Of a stretch of DNA of 15,673 nucleotides, positions 1 through 5,752 are shown piece after piece. This DNA comes from JAWLCQ01 sp041687095 (GTDB taxonomy: Bacteria > Planctomycetota > Phycisphaerae > SM23-33), in contig JAWLCQ010000115.1 in the NCBI GenBank assembly GCA_041687095.1, positions 1-15,673 of the forward strand, written 5' to 3'. Each line of letters begins with the position of its first letter. Within the stretch, counting starts at the first letter, position 1. Below the pieces are notes generated by a model. The model saw only the letters and a program-made list of their open reading frames with translations. It was not told where the DNA came from and made no database searches. The position numbers and the translations under genes were made by a program.

Positions 1-112
1 CCCGACAGCCCACCGAGGCGCGCAATTCCCTCTGAATCACTCGCAACCCCGCCCGCGATGCCGATCGTCGCCAAGACCAATTCCTTCACAGGCTCAAAGC
101 CTCGCCGGGTGC

Positions 113-144
113 CGTGGTTTGCGGAGCGCAGCGGAGCAACCACG
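113..144. repeat. Imperfect palindrome downstream of the minus-strand gene
   Basis: CGTGGTT at 113-119 is the exact complement of AACCACG at 138-144, and GC/GC extends the stem to 9 bp past one bulged T at 120. The loop region contains the internally repetitive GCGGAGCGCAGCGGAGC. It lies about 50 bases beyond the stop of the minus-strand gene, so it could act as that gene's transcription end or be a dispersed palindromic repeat. No T-run follows on either strand, so an intrinsic terminator is not well supported. The rest of positions 1-193 shows no convincing gene. Confidence 0.4.
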
Positions 145-193
145 TTCCGTCAACGCCGCCGCGAGAGCCGACCAGAGACCTCTGCGGAAGCCA

Positions 194-970
194 TCATCCT
201 TCCCGGGCCCGCAGCGCCTCGCGGACCCACTCGAACTGCTGGGCGGCGTCGGAGAGTTGCTTGGCGAACAGTTCCTCGGCGAAACGGAAAAACGCACGGT
301 TCAGCGCCTCGCCTGTTGCGGGAGCGATGAGCCACTGGCGCAGCCGTTCCATCTCCGCCGGCCGCTCCTCCCACCATGGGCGCCCGAGCCGTTCGTCCCT
401 CATCAGGTATCCGTAGTTCCTGCTCAGCGTTTCCGCCAGATGCTGCACCGCCGCGGCGTCCTCGCGTCCCCGCCATTCGTCCAGGAACCGCTCAATGCTG
501 CCCTCGGCGAGCGCGATGGCACAGAGGCATGACTCGGGTTCCTGCTCGGAGGGGTAGTGCCCCAGGACGTGCCTCCACCACGCCGCGAGAAACGCGGAGA
601 CCGCGGCGCGTTCGCGCTCCGCCCAGTTCTGCCAGTGGGCGCCCACGAGCTTGCCGGTGAGGATCTCCACGTCGATGCCCCCGTCGTGCCAGAGCATCGT
701 CTCGAAGATGCGCGGCAGGAAGTGCTTGAAGTCCACGACCTCCCCGACGGTCCCGATGGCGTGCCAGGCGTACTGGTACAATTCGCTCGCGCCCAGCGCG
801 CGCAGCGGTTTGGCGCAAAAGTGTTCGATCTCCTTGCGGGGCATGCAGTGCTCGCATGTCGGCATGTCCGGCCGCGAGGGATAGCGCCCGAACGCTTCGT
901 ACAGACGCTCCACCGCCTCACACCTGCCGCTGCTGCCGTCCCGGATGTCGTTGTCTCTGGACACGCTCAT
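194..970 (-). CDS. Conserved-looking hypothetical protein with an N-terminal CxxC motif
   Basis: This minus-strand frame encodes about 258 residues and I do not recognise a named domain. It reads as a soluble, mostly helical protein rich in Trp, Tyr and charged residues, with no signal peptide or membrane segment. Near the N-terminus LYEAFGRYP is followed by PTCEHC, a Cys-x2-Cys pair that could bind metal, then KPLRALGASELYQYAWHA and DFKHFLPRIFE. I recall similar unannotated proteins with a motif of this type in other bacteria, but this is memory, not a search. The start at 970 (MSVSRDND) has only a close GGGG. An ATG at 982 (MAGDMSV) lies about 10 bases after a GGGGGGTG and is equally possible. 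The gene stands alone, divergent from the symporter operon, and nothing in the context reveals its role. Confidence 0.72.
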   Translation of the reverse strand: MSVSRDNDIRDGSSGRCEAVERLYEAFGRYPSRPDMPTCEHCMPRKEIEHFCAKPLRALGASELYQYAWHAIGTVGEVVDFKHFLPRIFETMLWHDGGIDVEILTGKLVGAHWQNWAERERAAVSAFLAAWWRHVLGHYPSEQEPESCLCAIALAEGSIERFLDEWRGREDAAAVQHLAETLSRNYGYLMRDERLGRPWWEERPAEMERLRQWLIAPATGEALNRAFFRFAEELFAKQLSDAAQQFEWVREALRAREG

Positions 971-1142
971 GTCCCCGGCCATTCTACACGCGCACCCCCC
1001 ACGCCGGGTGCCAATCAAGACAATCCCTTGTTCTCGTTAGCACTACAACGATGGTTCCTGCCCCGGCCGCGGGGGCTGCAAATATGGGCGCTGCGGCCTT
1101 CGGGCTGCGAACGTGGGCGCTTCCAGTAGCGGGTTCGTTCAT

Positions 1143-1163
1143 TTTCGAGTTTCGAGTTTCGAT
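1143..1163. repeat. Short tandem repeat TTTCGAG
   Basis: TTTCGAG is repeated head to tail at 1143-1149 and 1150-1156, followed by the partial copy TTTCGA at 1157-1162. The stretch is AT-richer than its surroundings and non-coding. Function unknown. Confidence 0.7.
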
Positions 1164-1224
1164 TCTGGATTTGGGGCACTGCGGATGGATGGGCGGAGCA
1201 GGGCGGGTGGTGGATCTGCGCCGT

Positions 1225-1252
1225 CCCACGGGGCGGAACTGCGCCCCGTGGG
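1225..1252. repeat. Perfect 11-bp inverted repeat
   Basis: CCCACGGGGCG at 1225-1235 pairs perfectly with CGCCCCGTGGG at 1242-1252 around the 6-base loop GAACTG. No T-run follows on either strand, so it is a stem-loop of unknown role rather than a clear terminator. Its isolation inside non-coding DNA suggests an intergenic repeat or a regulatory RNA structure. Confidence 0.6.
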
Positions 1253-1391
1253 CCTTGTCGCGCGCGGAGGCGTCCCTCGCGCTCCCCGACCTCGCGGTCC
1301 GGGAGAGGTCCGATGCACCCGCACTGGGGCGGGTTGGAGCGACAGAGGGCAGGCTATGGGCGACAGACGCTGTGCGTTTTGGATAACGCGC

Positions 1392-1419
1392 TTGCCGAAT
1401 GCGGCAAAGCTGATATGAT
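1392..1419 (+). promoter_or_regulatory. Sigma70-like promoter of the symporter operon, -35 box inside an inverted repeat
   Basis: TTGCCG at 1392-1397 and TATGAT at 1414-1419 are 16 bases apart, close to the sigma70 consensus. This is an AT-rich island in GC-rich DNA and is about 145 bases before the first start codon. Transcription would begin near 1426, just before the leader hairpin. The -35 box is the left arm of a perfect inverted repeat, TTGCCG-AATG-CGGCAA (1392-1407), which could be an operator. Inferred from sequence only. Confidence 0.6.
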
Positions 1420-1427
1420 CCGCGCTT

Positions 1428-1476
1428 CGTGAGGGACGTCACGGCCGCCCCTGCAGCGGCCGTGACGGCCCTCACG
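1428..1476 (+). promoter_or_regulatory. Long stem-loop in the 5' leader of the symporter operon
   Basis: CGTGAGGG (1428-1435) pairs with CCCTCACG (1469-1476). After a 2x2 internal loop, GTCACGGCCGC (1438-1448) pairs with GCGGCCGTGAC (1456-1466) around the 7-base loop CCCTGCA. That gives 19 perfect base pairs. The hairpin begins within a few bases of the transcription start implied by the promoter, so it would cap the mRNA 5' end. It lies about 90 bases before the start codon. It could stabilise the transcript, bind a protein, or act as an early attenuator; no T-run follows. Confidence 0.65.
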
Positions 1477-1565
1477 ATCCCCCTGTCCGGCGTCTGCCGC
1501 AATGCCGCGCCGCCGGGCCGCCGCATCGCACCGCTCGCAACCGGGACGCAGAGAAGGAGTAACGG

Positions 1566-1922
1566 ATGGATCATGGCGCACCGACCGACTGGAGCAAGGA
1601 TCGGGCCTCGTCGTTCAAGACCCGCGTAGGCATTTGGATGTTCCTGCTCTACGCGGTCCTGTACGTGAGTTTCGTGCTCATCAACACCTTTGAGCCCCAA
1701 CTGATGGGGGACGATCTGGGCGGGGTGAACCTGGCCATCGTTTACGGGTTCGGGCTCATCCTCTTCGCCCTCATGCTGGCGTTCGTCTACAACGCCATCT
1801 GCTCGGCGGCGGAGGAGGAACTCAACGAGCCCGAGAGCACCTGGGACCTCGGGGAGCCCGAGGACGCGCAGGTGCCCGCCACCGTCGCCGCCGTCGCCGC
1901 CGCGAAAGAGGAGGCGAAGTAG
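1566..1922 (+). CDS. DUF485-type small membrane protein, partner of the symporter
   Basis: The 118-residue product matches the DUF485 pattern, the family of E. coli YjcH, which is encoded just upstream of the acetate permease ActP. It has a short hydrophilic N-terminus, a first membrane segment around residues 22-42 (IWMFLLYAVLYVSFVLINTF), a loop, and a second around residues 57-78 followed by AICSAAEEEL. The last 40 residues are an acidic and Ala/Val-rich tail, longer than is usual in the family. The ATG at 1566 follows AGAAGGAG at a good distance. The stop codon directly abuts the start of the symporter gene, indicating translational coupling. The biochemical role of DUF485 proteins in transport is not settled; a function with the symporter is inferred from the gene pair. 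Confidence 0.88.
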   Translation: MDHGAPTDWSKDRASSFKTRVGIWMFLLYAVLYVSFVLINTFEPQLMGDDLGGVNLAIVYGFGLILFALMLAFVYNAICSAAEEELNEPESTWDLGEPEDAQVPATVAAVAAAKEEAK

Positions 1923-3893
1923 ATGTACGAAACCTCCTTCTGGGCCATCGCCATCTTCGTGGCCTTCGTCGCCTTCGTCCTGTACATCTCCTACTACTTC
2001 GCCCGCCGCACCCGCAGTGCCAAGGGCTACTTCGCGGCCGGGGGGAACATCCACTGGTCGGTGAACGGGGTTGCCTTCGCGGGCGATTACCTGTCGGCGG
2101 CGTCGTTTTTGGGCATTTGCGGCATGATCGCGATGTACGGGTACGACGGGTTCCTGTACTCGATCGGCTACTTGGCGGGGTGGATCGTCGCCCTGTTCGT
2201 CGTCGCCGAGCCCATGAAGCGCCTGGGCAAGTTCACCTTCACCGACGCCCTGGACTCGAAGTTCAACTCGCGGTCCATCCGCCTGACGGCGGCCATCAGC
2301 ACGCTGGTGGTGTCGATCTTCTACCTCATCCCGCAGATGGTGGGGGCGGGGACGCTGGTCACCCCGCTGCTGGGCCTGCCGCACTGGATGGGCGTGGTGA
2401 TCGTGGGGGCGGTGGTCATCATCATCGTCGCCACGGCCGGCATGGCCAGCACGACGTACGTGCAGTTCCTCAAGGGGGGGCTGCTGATCGTCTTCTCGAT
2501 CGCCCTGGTGATCGTGACGCTCTCGCACGGGCTGCGTCTGCAGCCCAATCAGGCCAATGGCGAGCCCATGCGCGAACTGGCGACGCTGGCGGCGGCGGTG
2601 GGGGAGGACGGGCAGGTGAGCGTCAAGGACCCCAATGTGGCGGTCCTGGCGGCGCGGACGGCGGGCAAGAATACGTTCGTCAAGCTCCAGCGCGACGGGA
2701 AGGAGAGCTGGTGGCACCTGGCACAGGACGACGCCGGCCTGCCCGTCCTGACCGAGGCCCACTGGGTGACCTCCACGGGGCAGCCGGTGCAGGACAGCCG
2801 CGGGCAATCCGTGACGACGCTCTACGACGGGGTCCCGATCACCGACAGCCAACCGCTGCAGGCCGGGCACATCGGCAGGCTCGTCTTCCAGGGCCAGGCG
2901 CGGACGAAGGACATGGAGAACCTCGGGCTGCTGCAGTTCCTGTCGGCCATCAAGGAGAGCACGATCATCCGCTTCCTGAAGGCCGACGTGACGGACGGGG
3001 ACGACAAGGTGTCCGTCTACTACCAGGAGGCCACCGCGGGGCGGGACATCATGCGGCCCGGGCTGAAGTTCAAGGTCGACTCCGCCCGCGGGGCGACGTT
3101 GACGGACAAGTTGAACTTCGCCTCGCTGATGCTGGCGTTGTTCTTCGGGACGGCCGCCCTGCCGCACATCCTCATCCGCTACTACACCGTGCCCACGCCC
3201 TCGGCGGCGCGGAAGAGCACCATCGTCGCCATCGCGGCGATCGGGCTGTTCTACATGCTCACGCTGTTCATGGGCCTGGGGGCGATGGTGAACGGGGTGG
3301 TGGACCTGACGGACAACAACATGTCGGCTCCGCTGCTGGCGAAGAGCTTCGGGATCACGCTGTTCGCGATCATCTCCGCCATCGCCTTCGCGACGGTGCT
3401 GGGGACGGTCAGCGGGCTCATCGTCGCCGCCAGCGGGGCGGTGGCGCACGACCTCATGGACCGCTTCTTCAACATGAAGCTCACCGACCGCGGGAAGGTG
3501 GGGGCGGGCAAGGCGGCGGCCATCGTCGTGGGCGTGCTGGCGATGGCGTTGGGGATCCTGTTCAAGGGCTTCAACGTGTCGTACCTGGTGGGGTGGGCGT
3601 TCGCGGTGGCGGCGTCGGCGAACCTGCCGGCCATCCTCATGCTGCTGTTCTGGAAGGGCACGACGAAGTACGGGATCGCCGCGTCGGTGGTGGTGGGGAT
3701 GGTGTCGGCGGTGGGGCTGATCCTGCTGTCGCCCGACATGTACGTCAAGTACGGCTACGCGGCCGCGGACGCCCCGTTCGGGCTGAACAACCCGGGGATC
3801 GTCTCGATCCCGCTGAGCTTCCTGGCGCTGGTGGCGGTCTCGCTGTGGACCCGCAAGCACCGGCCCATCGAGGTGGCGGCGGCGGGGAAGTAG
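1923..3893 (+). CDS. actP: ActP-like sodium:solute (cation/acetate) symporter with a large insertion
   Basis: This 656-residue integral membrane protein belongs to the sodium:solute symporter family. Residues 30-200 follow the acetate permease pattern closely: YFAAGGNIHW, AGDYLSAASFLGI, YGYDGFLYSIGYLAGW, LIPQMVGAGTLVTPLLGLP, then ASTTYVQFLKGGLLI. The ActP-type core resumes at about residue 397 with FASLMLALFFGTAALPHILIRYYTVP and continues through about six more helices. Between them, residues 205-396 form one hydrophilic loop of about 190 residues. E. coli ActP (about 550 residues) has a much shorter loop there, so most of the extra length lies in it. GAGGAGG at 1908-1914 serves the ATG at 1923, which touches the upstream stop. 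Import of acetate or another short carboxylate with Na+ is the likely function; the actual substrate cannot be read from the sequence. Confidence 0.85.
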   Translation: MYETSFWAIAIFVAFVAFVLYISYYFARRTRSAKGYFAAGGNIHWSVNGVAFAGDYLSAASFLGICGMIAMYGYDGFLYSIGYLAGWIVALFVVAEPMKRLGKFTFTDALDSKFNSRSIRLTAAISTLVVSIFYLIPQMVGAGTLVTPLLGLPHWMGVVIVGAVVIIIVATAGMASTTYVQFLKGGLLIVFSIALVIVTLSHGLRLQPNQANGEPMRELATLAAAVGEDGQVSVKDPNVAVLAARTAGKNTFVKLQRDGKESWWHLAQDDAGLPVLTEAHWVTSTGQPVQDSRGQSVTTLYDGVPITDSQPLQAGHIGRLVFQGQARTKDMENLGLLQFLSAIKESTIIRFLKADVTDGDDKVSVYYQEATAGRDIMRPGLKFKVDSARGATLTDKLNFASLMLALFFGTAALPHILIRYYTVPTPSAARKSTIVAIAAIGLFYMLTLFMGLGAMVNGVVDLTDNNMSAPLLAKSFGITLFAIISAIAFATVLGTVSGLIVAASGAVAHDLMDRFFNMKLTDRGKVGAGKAAAIVVGVLAMALGILFKGFNVSYLVGWAFAVAASANLPAILMLLFWKGTTKYGIAASVVVGMVSAVGLILLSPDMYVKYGYAAADAPFGLNNPGIVSIPLSFLALVAVSLWTRKHRPIEVAAAGK

Positions 3894-3932
3894 GCGCGGG
3901 CGAGTTCCTCGCCTCCTGACGGACCGATCGCA

Positions 3933-3955
3933 GGGCGGGCCATGGCGGCCCGCCC
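3933..3955 (+). terminator. Terminator-like hairpin after the symporter gene
   Basis: GGGCGGGCC (3933-3941) pairs perfectly with GGCCCGCCC (3947-3955) around a 5-base loop, 40 bases after the symporter stop. The T-run is weak (CGCGTTCGTTGG), so termination may be inefficient or Rho-assisted. Its position fits the end of the two-gene operon. Confidence 0.6.
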
Positions 3956-3997
3956 CGCGTTCGTTGGGGGCGGAAGACGGGGGAAAGCGGATTCCAT

Positions 3998-4026
3998 TTG
4001 CCTGGGGCGTGCGGGGATTCTAGGTT
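3998..4026 (+). promoter_or_regulatory. Possible promoter for the structured leader RNA and pilin gene
   Basis: TTGCCT at 3998-4003 and TAGGTT at 4021-4026 are separated by 17 bases. The -35 is good and the -10 is weak, keeping the T, A and final T. Transcription would start near 4033, where the first hairpin of the leader RNA begins at 4034. That coincidence supports the call, but the match alone is modest. Confidence 0.4.
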
Positions 4027-4032
4027 TCGGGT

Positions 4033-4565
4033 GATGCCCCACAGCTTCGAGGCTACGGGGGCATTTACATATCGAACCCATGCCGAACCCGCACCTGCCG
4101 TGGTGCGGTCTCAGACGGTGGAGAGCGGACGGGCCCCGGGCCCGACGCGTGCGGACCGAAAGGCGCCGCCCTTGCGGGTGGAACGTGAGGGGTGGCGCGT
4201 GGCCGAAGGGCCGGTCCCAGGCGGGATTCGCCGCTCTCGGAATTGCCCCCACCGCTAATGAAGGCGGACTCTGGCGCGACCGATATATCGGGTGTTCGGC
4301 GAAAGCCGACGCGGTCGTATGAAGGGTCATTGGTGCGTGCCCGTGCGGGCGCGCCGCCTTCGGCGATACGCGGCCCCTTCCGAAGGAGGTGATGGAACCA
4401 AGGGAGGCAGCGAGCCGGCGGTGACGCCAGCGGGCATCCGGAGCGACGGAGGAACGCTCCACGTAGGGTTGCGGTGATTCGGCCAGGGAAGAGACAAACC
4501 ATCGCGCCACAGAAGGCATGCGACCTACGCAATACAGGACGGAACCGATCCGCGGCAAGGAGGCC
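4033..4565 (+). ncRNA. Candidate large structured RNA in the pilin leader, class unknown
   Basis: There is no convincing protein here, but complementary segments are dense. Helices found by eye are: 4034-4040 with 4058-4064 (7 bp); 4089-4095 with 4102-4108 (7 bp); 4116-4121 with 4249-4254 and 4122-4128 with 4231-4237 (13 bp, long range). Nested inside the last are 4130-4135/4139-4144, 4153-4158/4212-4217, 4163-4167/4194-4198 and 4201-4204/4209-4212. Further on are 4277-4280/4314-4317, 4296-4300/4305-4309 with a GAAA loop, 4335-4338/4368-4371, 4339-4342/4347-4350, 4355-4358/4362-4365, 4417-4420/4425-4428 with a GTGA loop, 4440-4445/4455-4460, and 4462-4472/4520-4529 (10 bp, one bulge). GNRA-type loops are typical of real RNAs. 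It may be a cis-regulatory leader of the pilin gene or an independent RNA. It does not fit RNase P, tmRNA, SRP RNA or the c-di-GMP-I riboswitch. Ends are approximate and no energies were calculated. Confidence 0.6.
4372..4565 (+). promoter_or_regulatory. Possible ribosome-site switch in the pilin leader
   Basis: GGCCCCTT (4372-4379) can pair with AAGG-A-GGCC (4557-4565): 8 bp with one bulged A, masking the AAGGAGG that precedes the upstream pilin start. Its last four bases, CCTT (4376-4379), can instead pair with AAGG (4383-4386), part of AAGGAGGTGAT (4383-4393), an 11-base exact complement of the bacterial 16S rRNA 3' end. The two pairings exclude each other. A tiny 10-codon frame starts at 4392, only 2 bases after GGAGG, too close for normal initiation. 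A regulatory switch is inference; the complementarities are visible. Confidence 0.4.
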
Positions 4566-4621
4566 ATGTGATTCGAACCCATACTCTGCCACTGCATAGA
4601 CCATTGCTTGGAGGAATGTTT

Positions 4622-5077
4622 ATGAAGCATACTCAGAAGGGCTTCACGCTTGTCGAGATCCTGATCGTCGTGATCATCCTGGGCATCCTGGCGGCGATCG
4701 TGATCCCGCAGTTCACCGAGGCGTCGAACGACGCGAGGACGTCGGCCCTGGTCAGCGACCTGCAGACCGTCCGCAGCCAGCTCGAGCTGTACAAGGTCCA
4801 GCACCTCGACACGTATCCGCCCGAGGCCTCCTTCGTCGCGTGCCTGACGGGCCGGACCAACACCGCCGGCGAGATCATGCCCGACGGCGGGGACAAGGCG
4901 GACTACCCCTACGGGCCCTACCTGCAGACGTTCCCGACGAACCCCTTCGTCAGCGGCGACGCGGCCGATGACGTGACCCTCGGGACGGGCACCCCCGGCG
5001 GCGGCGAGACGGGCTGGTACTTCAACACCGGCACCGGGCGGTTCTCGGCGAACGACGCCATCAACGCCAGCCGGTAA
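4622..5077 (+). CDS. Type IV pilin / GspG-like major pseudopilin
   Basis: The 151-residue precursor starts MKHTQKG, is cut by prepilin peptidase after G7, and continues FTLVEILIVVIILGILAAIV, with Glu at +5 and Pro at +22 as in class III signal peptides. The hydrophobic helix is followed by an amphipathic region and a globular domain with YGPYLQTFPTNPF and a C-terminal GWYFNTGTGRF. This pattern is common to GspG-like pilins and is shared by the next gene. It is first in the cluster and precedes hairpins, so it is probably the abundant fibre subunit. GGAGG (4610-4614) is 7 bases before the ATG at 4622. An in-frame GTG at 4568 with a strong AAGGAGG (4557-4563) would give an 18-residue longer leader, so two forms are possible. 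An ATG at 4616 is only 1 base after GGAGG and is unlikely. Confidence 0.92.
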   Translation: MKHTQKGFTLVEILIVVIILGILAAIVIPQFTEASNDARTSALVSDLQTVRSQLELYKVQHLDTYPPEASFVACLTGRTNTAGEIMPDGGDKADYPYGPYLQTFPTNPFVSGDAADDVTLGTGTPGGGETGWYFNTGTGRFSANDAINASR

Positions 5078-5089
5078 CTGCACACATCG

Positions 5090-5109
5090 GGTGGGCGTCA
5101 CCGCCCACC
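5090..5109 (+). terminator. First hairpin between the two pilin genes
   Basis: GGTGGGCG (5090-5097) pairs with CGCCCACC (5102-5109) around the 4-base loop TCAC, starting 13 bases after the pilin stop. There is no T-run. Together with the next hairpin it may protect the pilin mRNA 3' end or reduce read-through. Confidence 0.5.
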
Positions 5110-5128
5110 GCATGAGGTCTGACCGAGA

Positions 5129-5160
5129 GGCCGGGGCTGCCGACAAGGGCAGCCCCGGCC
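5129..5160 (+). terminator. Second, 13-bp hairpin between the two pilin genes
   Basis: GGCCGGGGCTGCC (5129-5141) is perfectly complementary to GGCAGCCCCGGCC (5148-5160), with a 6-base loop. The stem is very stable but lacks a T-run (TGCGGTCCTA follows). It probably lowers transcription into the minor-subunit genes, or stabilises the upstream mRNA, giving more of the first pilin than of later products. Confidence 0.6.
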
Positions 5161-5239
5161 TGCGGTCCTAGCCGCGAAAGAGGCCCTGGCCCCCACCCCC
5201 GCCCGCCGCGCGAGGGCCCGGCCCATCAGGGTGAGAGAC

Positions 5240-5752
5240 ATGAACGTCCCCAAGGGACTGACGCTGATCGAACTGATGGTCGTGGTCATCATCCTCGGCA
5301 TCCTGGCCGCCGCCGTGGTCCCCCAGTTCGGGGCCGCCACCTCCGACGCCCGCCAGGCCGTCCTCCGCGACCAGGTCCGGAACCTGCAGGGCCAGTGCCT
5401 CCTGTTCCGCGACCAGCACGGCGGGGTGGCCCCCGGGTATCCGGGGGGGGACGCGACGGCCGACGCGACCGAGGACGACGTCGTCGCCCATCTGACGATG
5501 GCGACCAACGAACGCTTTGAAACCTCCGACCCGGGCACGGAGGGGTACGGCCTGGGCCCGTACCTGCGACGCATCCCCGAGAACCCTCTGAACGGCAAGG
5601 CCTCCATCCAGGTGGTCGCCGGCGAGGGCGACCTGCCCGCCCCCGACGGGTCGCACGGGTGGCTGTACCAGCCGCGGACGTTGCGCTTCGCCTCCGACGC
5701 CGTTTCCACCGACGCCCCCTCCGCGCAGGCCGCCGGGAGCGGTTCGCCATGA
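5240..5752 (+). CDS. Second GspG-like pseudopilin
   Basis: The 170-residue precursor starts MNVPKG and continues LTLIELMVVVIILGILAAAV, with Glu at +5 and Leu instead of Phe at +1. The rest resembles the preceding pilin: a similar helix, then YGLGPYLRRIPENPLNG in the place of YGPYLQTFPTNPF, and GWLYQPRTLRF at the C-terminal end, followed by a Ser/Ala-rich tail. The two are tandem paralogues that have diverged considerably. The start at 5240 has AGGGTGAGAG just upstream; an in-frame GTG at 5231 would add three residues. The stop overlaps the next start (ATGA), so it is translationally coupled to the minor-pseudopilin genes. It is probably a less abundant subunit than the first pilin. Confidence 0.9.
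   Translation: MNVPKGLTLIELMVVVIILGILAAAVVPQFGAATSDARQAVLRDQVRNLQGQCLLFRDQHGGVAPGYPGGDATADATEDDVVAHLTMATNERFETSDPGTEGYGLGPYLRRIPENPLNGKASIQVVAGEGDLPAPDGSHGWLYQPRTLRFASDAVSTDAPSAQAAGSGSP

Larger units (their letters stand above)
983..1391. other. Gene-free intergenic stretch with several hairpins
   Basis: No reading frame here looks like a protein; the long minus-strand frame passing through it is antisense to the symporter. What can be seen is structure. A GCGGCC/GGCTGC hairpin with a TTCG loop lies at 1093-1108. A three-copy TTTCGAG tandem lies at 1143-1162. A perfect 11-bp stem lies at 1225-1252, and a 9-bp stem with one C/C mismatch (CTCCC-c-GACC with GGTC-c-GGGAG) lies at 1282-1305. None has a T-run. 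It may be a degraded element, a dispersed intergenic repeat, or part of the divergent regulatory region. Confidence 0.5.

Noticed and set aside
984..3860. Very long minus-strand open frame (958 codons) opposite the symporter gene
   Set aside because: It mirrors the symporter codons, has no recognisable domain, is full of Arg/His/Gly low-complexity sequence and crosses the non-coding promoter region. It is a product of high GC content.
4495..4536. Resemblance to the c-di-GMP-I riboswitch (CAAACC, a hairpin, then ACGCAA)
   Set aside because: The distance between the two motifs is too long (26 instead of about 15 bases), the GG that should precede ACGCAA is missing, and the second conserved arm with its tetraloop receptor is not found. 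Here CCTACG pairs with CGTAGG at 4462 instead.
4033..4565. RNase P RNA, tmRNA or SRP RNA as identity of the structured region
   Set aside because: The RNase P GAGGAAAGTC core, the tmRNA tag frame and ends, and the SRP GGTCAGGNCCGGAAGGAAGCAG core are all absent. The ACAGAA at 4509-4514 alone is not enough.
4033..4565. Group II intron or IscB-associated guide RNA
   Set aside because: GTGCG occurs, but no domain V with its GAAA-capped 34-base core was found, and no reverse transcriptase, IscB or TnpB gene is in the window.
4571..4582. tRNA T-arm-like TTCGAACCC
   Set aside because: No acceptor stem, D-arm or anticodon arm can be built around it.
4065..4604. Minus-strand open frames of 179 and 463 codons across the pilin leader
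   Set aside because: Composition is Arg/Pro/Ser-rich without a domain, and the frame runs through dense complementary segments. The structured-RNA reading explains the region better.
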